Counted from the first letter of the stretch, positions 1 through 9,059 are shown. The stretch is DNA of 64,000 bases from Kurthia huakuii LAM0618 (GCF_000505545.1 NZ_AYTB01000016.1:1-64000); one strand, 5' to 3'. A program made the numbers and translations. Notes: a model not told the origin generated them from the sequence alone.

Positions 1-13
1 ATTGTGATTACAT

Positions 14-35
14 CTTGCTTGTTCAGTTTTCAAGG
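14..35 (-). other. rRNA-leader-like conserved sequence
   Basis: Read on the minus strand this stretch contains TTGAAAACTGAACAAGCAAG. That motif is typical of the leader and spacer regions flanking rRNA genes in Bacillales. It lies downstream of the tRNA cluster, so an rRNA operon or more tRNA/rRNA genes probably lie just beyond the left edge. This is recognition from memory of the motif; no rRNA body is in the window. Confidence 0.45.
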
Positions 36-58
36 TTCATTCCTTAAATAATAATACT

Positions 59-132
59 TGGAGCGGGTGAGGAGAATCGAACTCCCGACAACAGCTTGGA
101 AGGCTGTGGTTTTACCACTAAACTACACCCGC
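59..132 (-). tRNA. tRNA-Gly (anticodon TCC)
   Basis: 74-nt cloverleaf including an encoded CCA end. Acceptor stem GCGGGTG pairs with CACCCGC and the anticodon loop is CTTCCAA. It is the last visible gene of a nine-tRNA minus-strand cluster. Confidence 0.95.
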
Positions 133-135
133 ATA

Positions 136-212
<77 letters not shown>

Positions 213-242
213 ATTATTATAAAGTTAAAATTATGAAATATT

Positions 243-328
243 TGGTGCGGTCGAGAGGACTTGAACCTCCACCGAGTTGCCTCGACTAGGCCCTCAACCT
301 AGCGCGTCTGCCATTCCGCCACGGCCGC
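243..328 (-). tRNA. tRNA-Leu (anticodon GAG)
   Basis: 86-nt gene with the long variable arm expected of a class II tRNA and an encoded CCA. The anticodon loop TTGAGGG lies between CTAGG/CCTAG arms. Confidence 0.95.
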
Positions 329-405
329 ATCTCATTTAACGAAGTGTTCATATTATAACATCTGTGTTTCACAGTGTCAATACTTAACTTCCAAAAAAAA
401 TAAAA

Positions 406-481
406 TGGTGAGTCATGCAGGATTCGAACCAGCGACCCTCTGATTAAAAGTCAGATGCTCTACCAACTGAGCTAATGACTC
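406..481 (-). tRNA. tRNA-Lys (anticodon TTT)
   Basis: 76-nt cloverleaf with encoded CCA and acceptor arms GAGTCAT/ATGACTC. The anticodon loop is CTTTTAA. Confidence 0.95.
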
Positions 482-527
482 ATGACCAAAAATAACAAAT
501 GCAATAAATTAATTTCATATTTAAAAA

Positions 528-602
528 TGGCTGGGGTACCAGGATTCGAACCTGGGCATGACGGAATCAAAATCCGTTGCCTTACCGCTTGGCTATACCC
601 CA
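528..602 (-). tRNA. tRNA-Gln (anticodon TTG)
   Basis: 75-nt cloverleaf with encoded CCA and acceptor arms TGGGGTA/TACCCCA. The anticodon loop TTTTGAT lies between ACGGA/TCCGT arms. Confidence 0.95.
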
Positions 603-611
603 ATATTTAAA

Positions 612-688
612 TGGCGGTCCGGACGGGACTCGAACCCGCGACCTCCTGCGTGACAGGCAGGCATTCTAACCAGCTGAACTACCGGACC
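612..688 (-). tRNA. tRNA-Asp (anticodon GTC)
   Basis: 77-nt cloverleaf with encoded CCA and acceptor arms GGTCCGG/CCGGACC. The anticodon loop CTGTCAC lies between CCTGC/GCAGG arms. Confidence 0.95.
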
Positions 689-690
689 AT

Positions 691-767
<77 letters not shown>

Positions 768-786
768 ATAATAATATTGAATTAAA

Positions 787-861
787 TGGTGACCCCTACG
801 GGATTCGAACCCGTGTTACCGCCGTGAAAGGGCGGTGTCTTAACCGCTTGACCAAGGGGCC
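787..861 (-). tRNA. tRNA-Glu (anticodon TTC)
   Basis: 75-nt cloverleaf with encoded CCA and acceptor arms GGCCCCT/AGGGGTC. The anticodon loop CTTTCAC lies between CCGCC/GGCGG arms. Confidence 0.95.
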
Positions 862-862
862 A

Positions 863-939
863 TGGCTCCGTTGGTAGGACTCGAACCTACGACCCTCTGA
901 TTAACAGTCAGATGCTACTACCAACTGAGCTACAACGGA
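863..939 (-). tRNA. tRNA-Asn (anticodon GTT)
   Basis: 77-nt cloverleaf with encoded CCA and acceptor arms TCCGTTG/CAACGGA. The anticodon loop is CTGTTAA. It is the first gene of the cluster in transcription order, about 60 nt from the promoter. Confidence 0.95.
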
Positions 940-998
940 ATAATAATAATAAAATTTTCGTGCCGTTCAAGTAAGTGATTACCTTGTCGACTTTTACT

Positions 999-1027
999 AT
1001 TATAGAGAGGTATATGAGAAACGTCAA
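999..1027 (-). promoter_or_regulatory. sigma-A promoter of the tRNA cluster
   Basis: Reading the minus strand, TTGACG (1027-1022), a 17-nt spacer and a consensus TATAAT (1004-999) point into the tRNA-Asn gene. Strength is near consensus, as expected for a stable-RNA operon. It lies between sprT and the tRNAs, so the cluster is transcribed independently of sprT. Confidence 0.88.
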
Positions 1028-1048
1028 TAGTTTTTCCAAAAAAACTTT

Positions 1049-1498
1049 TTATTTTTCTAAAAGCTGCCCTGAACACTTACCACAACGGTATTTCATTATA
1101 TTTACCCTACGTTTCCGCTCATAGCTTTGCCCACATTTATTACATACATAATGATGTTTATATAATGTTTTGGCCGCCGGATGTTTAATCGATGCACAAT
1201 AACGTGGTGCCCCTACCTCAGCGAGTAGCTGCTTAAAATCTCGATCGTTATGTTGGTAGCCCTTTTGTTCAAGATGTAAATGGTAGTGGCATAACTCATG
1301 TTTAATAATTCCGATTAATTCATCGAGTCCAAATAATTCATACATTGTATAGTTTAATTCAATATTATGTGTGCGTAACATATAGCGCCCGCCCGTTGTC
1401 TTTAAACGCCTATTAAAAAATGCTTCATGCCGAAACGTCTTCTGAAAATCGCGCGCTGAAATCATACAGACGAGTTGATGTACTTCTTCATTTGTCAT
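1049..1498 (-). CDS. SprT-like zinc metalloprotease domain protein (YdcK type)
   Basis: 149-residue protein of the SprT family. The zinc-protease signature HELCHYH lies near residue 68. A C-terminal zinc ribbon is formed by CNKCG and CGKC pairs. The cellular role of the short bacterial members is not settled; the fold resembles eukaryotic Spartan/SprT proteases. The ATG at 1498 was chosen because GGGAGGG lies 6 nt before it; a longer TTG-started reading would begin upstream of that ribosome binding site. It sits between tex and a tRNA cluster, exactly as B. subtilis ydcK does. Family confident, function not. Confidence 0.88.
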   Translation of the reverse strand: MTNEEVHQLVCMISARDFQKTFRHEAFFNRRLKTTGGRYMLRTHNIELNYTMYELFGLDELIGIIKHELCHYHLHLEQKGYQHNDRDFKQLLAEVGAPRYCASIKHPAAKTLYKHHYVCNKCGQSYERKRRVNIMKYRCGKCSGQLLEK

Positions 1499-1514
1499 CA
1501 CAAGCCCTCCCGTC

Positions 1515-1557
1515 AAAAAAGCACTACCTTCTATTGTACACAGAGAAAGTAGTGCTT
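1515..1557 (-). terminator. intrinsic terminator after tex
   Basis: On the minus strand AGCACTACTTTCT and AGAAGGTAGTGCT form a stem of about 13 bp with one G-T pair. Six T residues follow. It ends the sigB-tex unit immediately before the sprT ribosome binding site. Confidence 0.8.
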
Positions 1558-1561
1558 GCTA

Positions 1562-3691
1562 TTATTGTGGCGCAAGCATCGTCAAGGCAATGCGCTCTTT
1601 TTTCGTATCAACTGAATCGACCCATACCGTCACGATATCACCTAATGAAACGACATCTAGTGGATGCTTCACAAAACCTTTTTTCAATTTTGAAATATGC
1701 ACAAGGCCATCTTGTTTCACACCAACATCAATGAACGCGCCAAAATCGACAACATTTCGTACGGTTCCTTGTAATTCCATCCCTGGCTTTAAATCTTCCA
1801 TTTTTAAAATATCTTTCTTTAATAATGGTTGTGGAAAGGCATCACGCGGGTCACGCGCTGGTTTCATTAACACGTCTAGCGTATCTTTTAACGTAATTTC
1901 GCCGACTGCTAATTCCGCGCTCAACTCACTGATATTGAGCTTGTGAAGTGCTTCTTCAGCATCAGCTGCACCAATCGTGACATTCGCACGTTTCAATAAC
2001 TCTTTTGCTAATGGGTAGCTTTCCGGGTGAATACCTGTCGCATCTAATGGATTTTTCGCATCGACTACGCGTAAGAAACCAATTGCTTGTTCATATGTTT
2101 TCGCACCAAGTCGTGGCACTTTTTTCAATTGCGTACGCGCCGTAAACTTGCCCTTGTCGCCACGCATCGCCACGATGTTTTCAGCGACGCTTTTTGATAA
2201 GCCTGATACATACTGTAGTAGCGATGCAGATGCTGTATTCACGTCTACACCAACTTGGTTTACGGCTGTCTCGACGATAAACGTCAGCGACTCGGATAAT
2301 TTCTTTTGCGATACGTCATGTTGATACTGCCCAACACCGACCGCTTTAGGCTCAATTTTCACGAGTTCAGCTAGCGGATCTTGTAGACGGCGTGCAATCG
2401 ATACCGCACTGCGCTGCTCTACTTGTAAATCCGGGAATTCCGCGCGCGCCACATCGGACGCTGAATAGACGCTCGCACCCGCTTCGCTCACAATAACATA
2501 CGCCGCGCTACTCGCCGTTTCCTGTAACACTTCCGCTACAAATGCTTCCGATTCGCGTGAGGCAGTACCATTGCCAATCGCGACAATCGAAATCGGATAC
2601 TGCGCTAATAGTTCTTTTATAATGCGCTTTGCATCATCGCGTTTCGCTTTCGGTGGATGTGGATAAATGACCGAAATAGCAAGCATTTTACCGGTATCAT
2701 CGACAACGGCTAATTTACAACCCGTACGATACGCAGGGTCTAAGCCTAGCACATATTTGCCTTTCATCGGTGGTTGCAGCAATAGACTGCGTAAGTTTTC
2801 TGAGAAAATATGAATGGCCTGCGCCTCTGCTTTGTCTGTTAACTCACCGCGTACTTCGCGTTCAATGGACGGTGCAATCAAACGTTTGTAGCTATCTTCA
2901 ATCGCAAGCTCCACTTGTGCGGCAGCCGGTGACTGTGGATTTGTCAGCCACACGCGTCGCATCGCTTCCTCAATTTTTGCAACAGGTGCCTTAATCGCCA
3001 CGCGTAAAATATCTTCATGCTCACCGCGATTAATCGCTAATGTCCGGTGCGGCACGATTTTTGCAAGCGGCTCTTCGTAGCTATAATACATTTCAAAAAT
3101 TGCTTTTTCATCTTGCTCTTCATTTTTTACAGCCGTTGAAATGACGCCTGCTTTCCATGTGAAGCGGCGAATCGTCTCACGAATTTTTGCATCATCACTA
3201 AAACGTTCTGCTAAAATATCACGCGCCCCTTGCAATGCACGCTCAACATCTAATGCATCCGACGTAAAACTTTGCGCCAAGACCGCTAATGACTCGCGCG
3301 AAAAAGTCATCAACAAATCAGCCAATGGTTCTAACCCTAACTCCTTCGCAATCGTTGCTTTTGTACGGCGCTTTTGTTTATACGGACGATATAAATCTTC
3401 TACTTGCTTTAAAATCGTCGCCGCATTAATTTGCACCACAAGCTCTGGTGTTAATTTTTGTTGTTCATCAATCGAGGTGATGACGTCTTTTTTGCGCTCT
3501 TCTAGTTGTACTAAATAATGATGACGGTCCTCAATCGCTTTGATTTGAACTTCATCAAGTGAGCCGGTCGCTTCCTTTCGATAACGCGCAATAAATGGTA
3601 CGGTGTTGCCATCTTCTAGCAACGTAATAACAGCTGTCGCCTGCTTTGGCGCAATGCTTAGTTCTTTTGCAATAATCGTTGAAAAATTCAT
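1562..3691 (-). CDS. tex: Tex family S1-domain RNA-binding protein (YdcI)
   Basis: 709-residue Tex protein, a cytoplasmic RNA/DNA-binding factor that affects transcription and gene expression. The domains are in family order: a helical Tex N-terminal region (about 1-190), a YqgF/RuvC-like domain from about residue 312 (KYVLGLDPAYRTG), tandem helix-hairpin-helix segments (about 480-560) and a C-terminal S1 domain (about 636-706, GTVRNVVDFGAFIDVG). Length matches the B. subtilis protein (about 720). The ATG follows AAGGA by 8 nt. It lies downstream of rsbX behind a terminator, as in B. subtilis. Confidence 0.95.
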   Translation of the reverse strand: MNFSTIIAKELSIAPKQATAVITLLEDGNTVPFIARYRKEATGSLDEVQIKAIEDRHHYLVQLEERKKDVITSIDEQQKLTPELVVQINAATILKQVEDLYRPYKQKRRTKATIAKELGLEPLADLLMTFSRESLAVLAQSFTSDALDVERALQGARDILAERFSDDAKIRETIRRFTWKAGVISTAVKNEEQDEKAIFEMYYSYEEPLAKIVPHRTLAINRGEHEDILRVAIKAPVAKIEEAMRRVWLTNPQSPAAAQVELAIEDSYKRLIAPSIEREVRGELTDKAEAQAIHIFSENLRSLLLQPPMKGKYVLGLDPAYRTGCKLAVVDDTGKMLAISVIYPHPPKAKRDDAKRIIKELLAQYPISIVAIGNGTASRESEAFVAEVLQETASSAAYVIVSEAGASVYSASDVARAEFPDLQVEQRSAVSIARRLQDPLAELVKIEPKAVGVGQYQHDVSQKKLSESLTFIVETAVNQVGVDVNTASASLLQYVSGLSKSVAENIVAMRGDKGKFTARTQLKKVPRLGAKTYEQAIGFLRVVDAKNPLDATGIHPESYPLAKELLKRANVTIGAADAEEALHKLNISELSAELAVGEITLKDTLDVLMKPARDPRDAFPQPLLKKDILKMEDLKPGMELQGTVRNVVDFGAFIDVGVKQDGLVHISKLKKGFVKHPLDVVSLGDIVTVWVDSVDTKKERIALTMLAPQ

Positions 3692-3740
3692 CTATGTCAT
3701 CCTTTCTCATTGTTATTAGTTTATCATTTTTGCGTGACAT

Positions 3741-3770
3741 AAAAAAAGAAGGCCCGTTACCGGCACCTTC
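3741..3770 (-). terminator. terminator after rsbX
   Basis: Minus-strand hairpin GAAGG...CCTTC, with two further C-G pairs and a small bulge, followed by seven T residues. It ends the sigma-B operon before tex. Confidence 0.7.
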
Positions 3771-3772
3771 AT

Positions 3773-4357
3773 TTAAAAATTAAGCATCACATACGTTAGA
3801 TCATCATCTTTATATGTGAGATATTGTTCGGTATCATCGTGTTCCAACGCTTGCCACGTTGTGTCGTCAATCAATTGTGTTATTTCATTTACTTCGATGC
3901 CGTCTGAATGTAGAAAACAACGGTCCCCTACCGTAAATGAAATCGTTTCAACAAAAGGCTCAATGCGCTTGCCAGCTAAATAGCCGTAATGTGGTTTTGG
4001 ATAACTCACTTTATTATCATGAATAAAATAGCAAGAAATATTGCCAACACCACAATACTGTAACGTCTGTTGCTCAAAGTCGATATACATAATCGAGGCG
4101 ACAGCTCCGCGCTGCATCCGCAACACGTCATTGCATTTATGCATTAGCTGTTGAAGCGATAACGTCGCACCGTATGTCGATACCGCTTGCGTCACACGCT
4201 CAGCACTGTCATGCGCATTTGGCCCGCTTCCTAACCCATCTGCTACAACGCAAACGAGGCGCTGCTGAAACTCACCAATAAAAAAACTATCTCCACAAAC
4301 ATCATATTCCTTTTTATTGCGCTGAAAAGCATGATACGACCACTCTATATTAGACAC
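3773..4357 (-). CDS. rsbX: RsbX, PP2C-type phosphoserine phosphatase
   Basis: 194-residue PP2C-like phosphatase that in B. subtilis dephosphorylates RsbS and RsbR and so resets the stressosome after stress. PP2C motifs are visible: CGDSFF, VADGLGSG and a late HSDGIE. A GTG start at 4357 (or the adjacent GTG at 4360) overlaps the sigB stop codon, which implies translational coupling. A longer frame reading into sigB was rejected because B. subtilis RsbX is about 199 residues. It is the last gene of the operon. Confidence 0.9.
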   Translation of the reverse strand: MSNIEWSYHAFQRNKKEYDVCGDSFFIGEFQQRLVCVVADGLGSGPNAHDSAERVTQAVSTYGATLSLQQLMHKCNDVLRMQRGAVASIMYIDFEQQTLQYCGVGNISCYFIHDNKVSYPKPHYGYLAGKRIEPFVETISFTVGDRCFLHSDGIEVNEITQLIDDTTWQALEHDDTEQYLTYKDDDLTYVMLNF

Positions 4358-5129
4358 CACCTGAGGCGATAATCGCCTGCTGTAATTTTTTAATTGCTTT
4401 ACGCTGCAGGCGCGACACATGCATTTGTGAAATACCGAGGCGCTCGCCCGCTTCTTTTTGGCTCAATTGCTCTAAATACGTCAATTGAATAATTTGTTTT
4501 TCGCGTTCATTTAACACGTTCATTGCTTCTGAGACAATCATGCGGCGATTCGTTTTTTCAAACTCATCGTCTTCTTGACCAACGACATCAAATAACGTTA
4601 CCGTACTACCATCTGAATCCGATTCAATCGAATGGTCCATCGATAATGCTTGATAGCTACGGCTCATTTCCATCGCTTCAAGCACTTCCTCTTCCGTCAC
4701 TTCGAGGCGTTCGGCAATTTCTGATACCTTTGGCGAACGTTGCAATTCTGTCGTCAACACCTCAACGGTTGCTTTAATACGCGGACCAAGCTCTTTAATA
4801 CGGCGCGGCACATGAACATCCCAAGTTTTGTCGCGTAGGAAGCGTTTAATTTCACCAACGATTGTCGGCACCGCAAAGGCTTCAAAGCTACGACCAAATT
4901 CTGGGTCAAAACGACGAATGGCCCCTAACAGACCGAGCATCCCTACTTGCACGATATCGTCATGATATGAACGCCCATTTGAATATTTACGCGCAATCGA
5001 TTCCACTAAATATTGATAGTTTTCAACGAGACGCGTTTGTGCTTCATCGTCTTTTTCTTCTTGGTATAATTTAATCCAAGCAAGTACTTGTTCTTTTGAG
5101 GCATTTCTAGTGGACGTCTGTTTCCACAT
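4350..5129 (-). CDS. sigB: RNA polymerase sigma factor SigB
   Basis: 259-residue general-stress sigma factor. Region 2 (about 60-125) includes VGMLGLLGAIRRFD and the promoter-melting segment. Region 3 follows, and region 4.2 (about 205-255) ends in the helix-turn-helix ERLGISQMHVSRLQRKAI. The ATG at 5129 was chosen because AGGTG lies 7 nt upstream; an earlier ATG at 5135 is too close to it. The gene overlaps the end of rsbW by about 23 nt, which suggests coupled synthesis of the sigma factor and its anti-sigma partner. A candidate target promoter in this window lies at 33561-33586. Confidence 0.96.
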   Translation of the reverse strand: MWKQTSTRNASKEQVLAWIKLYQEEKDDEAQTRLVENYQYLVESIARKYSNGRSYHDDIVQVGMLGLLGAIRRFDPEFGRSFEAFAVPTIVGEIKRFLRDKTWDVHVPRRIKELGPRIKATVEVLTTELQRSPKVSEIAERLEVTEEEVLEAMEMSRSYQALSMDHSIESDSDGSTVTLFDVVGQEDDEFEKTNRRMIVSEAMNVLNEREKQIIQLTYLEQLSQKEAGERLGISQMHVSRLQRKAIKKLQQAIIASGGV

Positions 5130-5580
5130 GTGCATTCACCTGCTCTCGTGAAACATATTTGGTCATGAACACTGTTACGCCATTTTCGTTTAATACTTTC
5201 ACTTCATCCATTAAACTTTCGATTAAAAATAACCCTAACCCTCCTTCACGAATAAATTCAACTTCCGTTTCTTCGTGATACGGGCCTACTTTTTCTTTTA
5301 CTTCTTCAAATTCAAAGCTGCGACCATAATCCGCAACCATAATTTCTAATTTATCTTCATATACTGCACAGCCAACGACAACTTCTTGCTTCTCTTCATC
5401 TTCTACATAAGCATGTTGAATCGCATTTGTTACCGCTTCGCTTGTCGCAATTTTTAAATCTTCAATATCATCATACGAAAAACCTAGACGACTTGCTAAA
5501 CCAGATACTGTTAAGCGCGCCACACCAACGTATTGCGTTTTTGACGGAATGCGCATTTCAAAATAATCGAATTCTCTCAT
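5107..5580 (-). CDS. rsbW: RsbW, anti-sigma-B factor / serine kinase
   Basis: 157-residue GHKL-fold kinase that sequesters SigB and phosphorylates RsbV. The ATP-binding N box EAVTNAIQHAY is near residue 50. ADYGRSFEF and GGLGLFLIESLMDEV supply the G boxes. The ribosome binding site (GGAGGAGG) lies inside the last codons of rsbV, 5 nt away from this gene. Gene order rsbV-rsbW-sigB is conserved. Confidence 0.95.
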   Translation of the reverse strand: MREFDYFEMRIPSKTQYVGVARLTVSGLASRLGFSYDDIEDLKIATSEAVTNAIQHAYVEDEEKQEVVVGCAVYEDKLEIMVADYGRSFEFEEVKEKVGPYHEETEVEFIREGGLGLFLIESLMDEVKVLNENGVTVFMTKYVSREQVNAHVETDVH

Positions 5581-5584
5581 GTTG

Positions 5585-5905
5585 CTATGCCTCCTCCTCT
5601 ACGTGAATAATACCGCTTAAACCTGTAATATCGAATAAACGTTTTAACCGTGGAGACAAGCCAATTAACGTAAGCTCACCGCCATCTGCAATGACGCTTT
5701 TGTAAAACGCCACGATGACGCCGATACCAGTACTATCCATATAACCTACACCCGCTAAATCAAGTACGGCTTTATTTGTGCTTTTCGTATCGATCGCTAG
5801 TAATTGTTCGCGTAGTTTCGGCGCTGTATGTGCATCGATTTCACCGCTAATAACACCTAAAATACTGTTGTCTTGTTGTGTTTTAATATTTACTGTTAAA
5901 TCCAT
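5585..5905 (-). CDS. rsbV: RsbV, anti-anti-sigma factor
   Basis: 106-residue single STAS-domain protein. When dephosphorylated it binds RsbW and frees SigB. The phosphorylated serine is Ser58 in GYMDSTGIGV, the usual DST motif. AGAGGTG lies 6 nt before the ATG. Substrate of RsbU (phosphatase) and RsbW (kinase), both encoded next to it. Confidence 0.95.
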   Translation of the reverse strand: MDLTVNIKTQQDNSILGVISGEIDAHTAPKLREQLLAIDTKSTNKAVLDLAGVGYMDSTGIGVIVAFYKSVIADGGELTLIGLSPRLKRLFDITGLSGIIHVEEEA

Positions 5906-5926
5906 CTTCTACACCTCTTGTTTAAT

Positions 5927-6910
5927 TTACTGTACTTTTTTAATAACCGCTAATGTAAAATCATCGCGCTGATGGAATGCCTGGAATTTTTCGAGCGCTT
6001 TAAATACGCTATGCGCTAAATCACCGGGCGTCTCATCTTTAACGTTATAAATCATATCGATTAGCTCTTGTCGTGATAAAAATCGCTCATTTTCTGTGCG
6101 ACATTCTGTTACGCCATCTGTCATAATAATAATCATGTCATTTTTCGCTAACTTAATCGAACTTTCCATATAATGAACATCTGGTAAAATGCCTAATAAT
6201 AACCCTTTTGATTCATCAAGATCATAAAATTTTTCTTCACGTGCGCAATAATAAAGTGCTGGTTCATGCCCCGCCGACGCATATGTAAACACCGACTCTT
6301 CATTGTCATACCGTCCATAAAACATTGAAATAAACATGTTATCTTCCACACTTTTTTCAACGATGCGATTTAATACATCAAGTGCATAGGCCGGACTAAT
6401 GCTCGCTTGCCCTAATGTATCAAGCCCATTTTTCACCATCGACATGCACAATGCTGCAGGAATCCCCTTTCCTACAACATCTGCGACACCAATACCAACA
6501 AAATCGCTATCATCATCTTGGAAATAAACGTAATCACCATTCATCTTGCCTGCTGGTACAGAAAGAAAATCAATATCCACACCATCTAACTCCGGCTTTT
6601 TTGTACGCAACATCGTATTTTGCACTTTCGCTGCTAATTCGATTTCATGATTCATCGATTCTTGTTGCTCAACTAAAATTTTATGTTCGCGTAGCGCCAA
6701 GCCATACTGAATCATAAATTCCGTTAAAAAATCGAGTGAAATAATCATCGTATCGGTCATGCCTAATTCTTGAATCTCTTCAAGCGCAACTTTATGAATA
6801 CTAATGACCTCTTCTGGTGTAATGTTCTTTTGGACAAGGTGGCGACTAAAGTTTTGACCTAAATATAAATTTCTCTCGGTTTGATACTTTAAATATTGGC
6901 TCAGTAACAT
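5927..6910 (-). CDS. rsbU: RsbU, PP2C-type phosphatase acting on RsbV-P
   Basis: At least 327 residues. An N-terminal four-helix RsbT-binding domain (about 1-85) is followed by a SpoIIE/PP2C phosphatase domain (MNGDYVYFQDDDSD, GVADVVGKGIPAALCMSM, MTDGVTECRTENERF). Activated by RsbT, it dephosphorylates RsbV. The start is doubtful. The first in-frame ATG (6910) lies 34 nt past a strong ribosome binding site AGGTGAGG (6952-6945). The open frame continues upstream (TKEIQKQY just before the ATG) to a TGA but has no ATG, GTG or TTG at the right distance. Either the true start is unconventional or a small indel is present. Confidence 0.92.
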   Translation of the reverse strand: MLLSQYLKYQTERNLYLGQNFSRHLVQKNITPEEVISIHKVALEEIQELGMTDTMIISLDFLTEFMIQYGLALREHKILVEQQESMNHEIELAAKVQNTMLRTKKPELDGVDIDFLSVPAGKMNGDYVYFQDDDSDFVGIGVADVVGKGIPAALCMSMVKNGLDTLGQASISPAYALDVLNRIVEKSVEDNMFISMFYGRYDNEESVFTYASAGHEPALYYCAREEKFYDLDESKGLLLGILPDVHYMESSIKLAKNDMIIIMTDGVTECRTENERFLSRQELIDMIYNVKDETPGDLAHSVFKALEKFQAFHQRDDFTLAVIKKVQ

Positions 6911-6957
6911 CGTATACTGCTTTTGTATCTCTTTCGTAACGCATCCTCACCTATCTG

Positions 6958-7356
6958 CTAAGACAACCATTTTACAATTGTAATCTTCGTGCCTTCTCCT
7001 ACTTCTGTTTGAATATCAAATTCATCCATCAAACGCTTTACCCCTGGAAGCCCTGCTCCTAAACCATAAGAAGAAGAATATCCATCTTGAAGTACTAATT
7101 GTACATCGCCAATCCCAGGTCCTTGATCCTCTGCAATTACTCGGATTCCTACTTTACCGTCTTTTTCGAAACGTCCAATCGTGACGCTTCCTTGCTCCGC
7201 ATATAAATAAATATTTCGAGCTAATTCGCTAATTGCCGTTGTGATACGCGCTTGGTCTACAGCGCCAAAGCCAATTGTTTTCGCTTCGCTACGGCCCATT
7301 TGACGTGCAGCAACAATATCCCATTCCGTCAAAATGCTCACTGAGGAAACGTCCAT
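6958..7356 (-). CDS. rsbT: RsbT, switch kinase of the stressosome
   Basis: 132-residue GHKL kinase. It phosphorylates RsbR and RsbS and, once released, activates RsbU. N box ELARNIYLYA and G box EDQGPGIGD are clear, with GLGAGLPGVKRL further on. GGAGGG lies 7 nt upstream of the ATG at the end of rsbS, so the two genes are nearly contiguous. Confidence 0.95.
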   Translation of the reverse strand: MDVSSVSILTEWDIVAARQMGRSEAKTIGFGAVDQARITTAISELARNIYLYAEQGSVTIGRFEKDGKVGIRVIAEDQGPGIGDVQLVLQDGYSSSYGLGAGLPGVKRLMDEFDIQTEVGEGTKITIVKWLS

Positions 7357-7358
7357 CT

Positions 7359-7724
7359 TTATCCCTCCAATTCTTGTTGTAATCTATCTAAGCCACTCTC
7401 TAAATCGAGCGCTGTTAATACATCACTTAATTCAATTCCTAATTCAACAAGCGTAATCGCAATCGGTGGCTGAATGCCCGTTAGCGCTACTTTCGCGCCC
7501 ATCATGCCAGCCATTTGAATGACTTCATCTAAAATTCGCGCAATAAATGAGTCGATAAAATCAAGCGCTGTTAAGTCGATAACGACACCCCGCGCATTGG
7601 TTTCATGAATTTTTTTGAGTACATCTTGTTGGAATTGTAGCGCCGTAGCGTCATCTAGCTCCCATTGAATCGAAATAATCAAACAATTTTTTAATTTTAA
7701 AATCGGCACTTTTGGCTGAATCAT
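7359..7724 (-). CDS. rsbS: RsbS, stressosome scaffold STAS protein
   Basis: 121-residue STAS protein that with RsbR paralogues forms the stressosome core and holds RsbT. The phosphorylated serine is Ser59 in DFIDSFIAR. The ATG at 7724 was chosen because GAGGTG sits 8 nt before it; a GTG three codons upstream overlaps that site. The ribosome binding site lies across the rsbR stop. Confidence 0.94.
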   Translation of the reverse strand: MIQPKVPILKLKNCLIISIQWELDDATALQFQQDVLKKIHETNARGVVIDLTALDFIDSFIARILDEVIQMAGMMGAKVALTGIQPPIAITLVELGIELSDVLTALDLESGLDRLQQELEG

Positions 7725-7729
7725 CGTTA

Positions 7730-8509
7730 TCACACCTCGTTAATTTTTCGCTTTGTTAAACGTAATGCCTCTTCTACTCCGCGCTGTAATGTACCGGTTG
7801 TTTTAAAGTTATCTAAATTAATACCTAACGACACAATCGTATGGGCTATTTCTGGGCGTATGCCAACAATGATACATGTTGTGCCAAGTAGCTTTACAGC
7901 TTTCACCGCTTGCATAATATGATGCGTCACCATCGTATCAATGACGGGTACACTCGTAATATCAATCAGCAGTACTTCCGACTTGTGCTGCAATACACCG
8001 TCTAATATATCTTCCATAATTCGCTTAGCACGCATTGTGTCGATCGTACCAACGAGCGGTAACACGGATATTTTATCAAGAATGGGTATAATCGGCGTCG
8101 ATAATTCTTTTAATGCGTTGCGTTGCGTATCCATCGCATATAAATAACTACGCTCATATTCCTCGATAAGTGAACGTTCAATGTCATGCATCTTTTTCAG
8201 ATTTTCTCGTAAAAAAATGCTTAGCTGCTCAACGGAATGGGTATTTGATTTAAGAACGGCGTCTAATATGACTTCTTCTACAAGTTGTATTAAAAAAACC
8301 GTATCCTGGAAATACGCATATTTTCGGCTGTACAATTGGCAAACTTGTTGTCGATGCTGCTCATCGTCACTATAAATGGTTTGCTCGACTAGTTGCACGC
8401 TATCAATAATTTTTTCGTCGGCAATTTCTTGCCCATTCGTCCGCTGTTGCCACATGTTGGCTACACCTGATATAATTTCTGATTTATATTGTTCAATCCA
8501 GTTAATCAA
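7730..8509 (-). CDS. rsbR: RsbR, stressosome sensor/co-antagonist
   Basis: 259-residue protein. The N-terminal half (about 1-130) has the non-haem globin-like RsbR fold and the C-terminal half is a STAS domain. Thr158 (IDTMR) and Thr192 (IDTMV) sit at the positions of the two threonines phosphorylated in B. subtilis RsbR. TTG at 8509 is the only usable start: an in-frame TGA lies two codons upstream and GGAGGG is 10 nt away. First gene of the sigma-B operon. An independent terminator (8639-8674) separates it from ndoA. Confidence 0.93.
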   Translation of the reverse strand: MINWIEQYKSEIISGVANMWQQRTNGQEIADEKIIDSVQLVEQTIYSDDEQHRQQVCQLYSRKYAYFQDTVFLIQLVEEVILDAVLKSNTHSVEQLSIFLRENLKKMHDIERSLIEEYERSYLYAMDTQRNALKELSTPIIPILDKISVLPLVGTIDTMRAKRIMEDILDGVLQHKSEVLLIDITSVPVIDTMVTHHIMQAVKAVKLLGTTCIIVGIRPEIAHTIVSLGINLDNFKTTGTLQRGVEEALRLTKRKINEV

Positions 8510-8638
8510 AACTCACCATCCCTCCAGTTTAATCTTTACACAATTGTATAATATTTCTGCACATAATTCACTTTTAAAAGTCATTTTTTTCTATATCAGC
8601 TATTTTTTATTTTTCTACATATAATAGATTTTGGATAC

Positions 8639-8674
8639 AAAAAAGACTACTCGAAATTCGTGTAGTCTTTTTTT
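8639..8674. terminator. bidirectional terminator between ndoA and rsbR
   Basis: AAAAAAGACTAC and GTAGTCTTTTTTT flank an 11-nt loop, giving T tracts on both strands. It separates the toxin-antitoxin genes from the sigma-B operon, unlike a simple read-through arrangement. Confidence 0.85.
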
Positions 8675-8681
8675 ATGTATA

Positions 8682-9032
8682 CTAAAATTTAATGAGGCCT
8701 AAACTAATCTCCAATGCCGACTCCACTTTGCGCATTAATGGTCCGTCCAATTGAGTTATTTTATCCGTTAGTCGAGACTTATCAATTGTTCTAAGTTGTT
8801 CTAACAAAATAACCGAATCACGCTCGAAGCCATATTTCTTCGCATCAATTTCGACATGTGTTGGTAGTTTTGCTTTTTGTATTTGTGCTGTAATCGCCGC
8901 AATAATTACGGTCGGGCTAAATCTGTTACCAATATCATTTTGAATTATCAACACCGGTCGCGTTCCACCTTGCTCGGAACCGACCACTGGTGATAAATCT
9001 GCAAAAAAGACATCTCCGCGTTTTACGTTCAC
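8682..9032 (-). CDS. ndoA: NdoA/MazF endoribonuclease toxin
   Basis: 116-residue MazF-family toxin, exactly the size of B. subtilis NdoA (EndoA). Such enzymes cleave single-stranded mRNA at short sequences (UACAU in B. subtilis). Family motifs are [26 protein letters not shown] and the conserved [12 protein letters not shown]. The start is GTG with GGAGG 8 nt upstream. It is encoded just after its antitoxin ndoAI in a two-gene unit. Confidence 0.95.
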   Translation of the reverse strand: MNVKRGDVFFADLSPVVGSEQGGTRPVLIIQNDIGNRFSPTVIIAAITAQIQKAKLPTHVEIDAKKYGFERDSVILLEQLRTIDKSRLTDKITQLDGPLMRKVESALEISLGLIKF

Positions 9033-9059
9033 TTTTTCATCCTCCGCAAACGAGACGCG

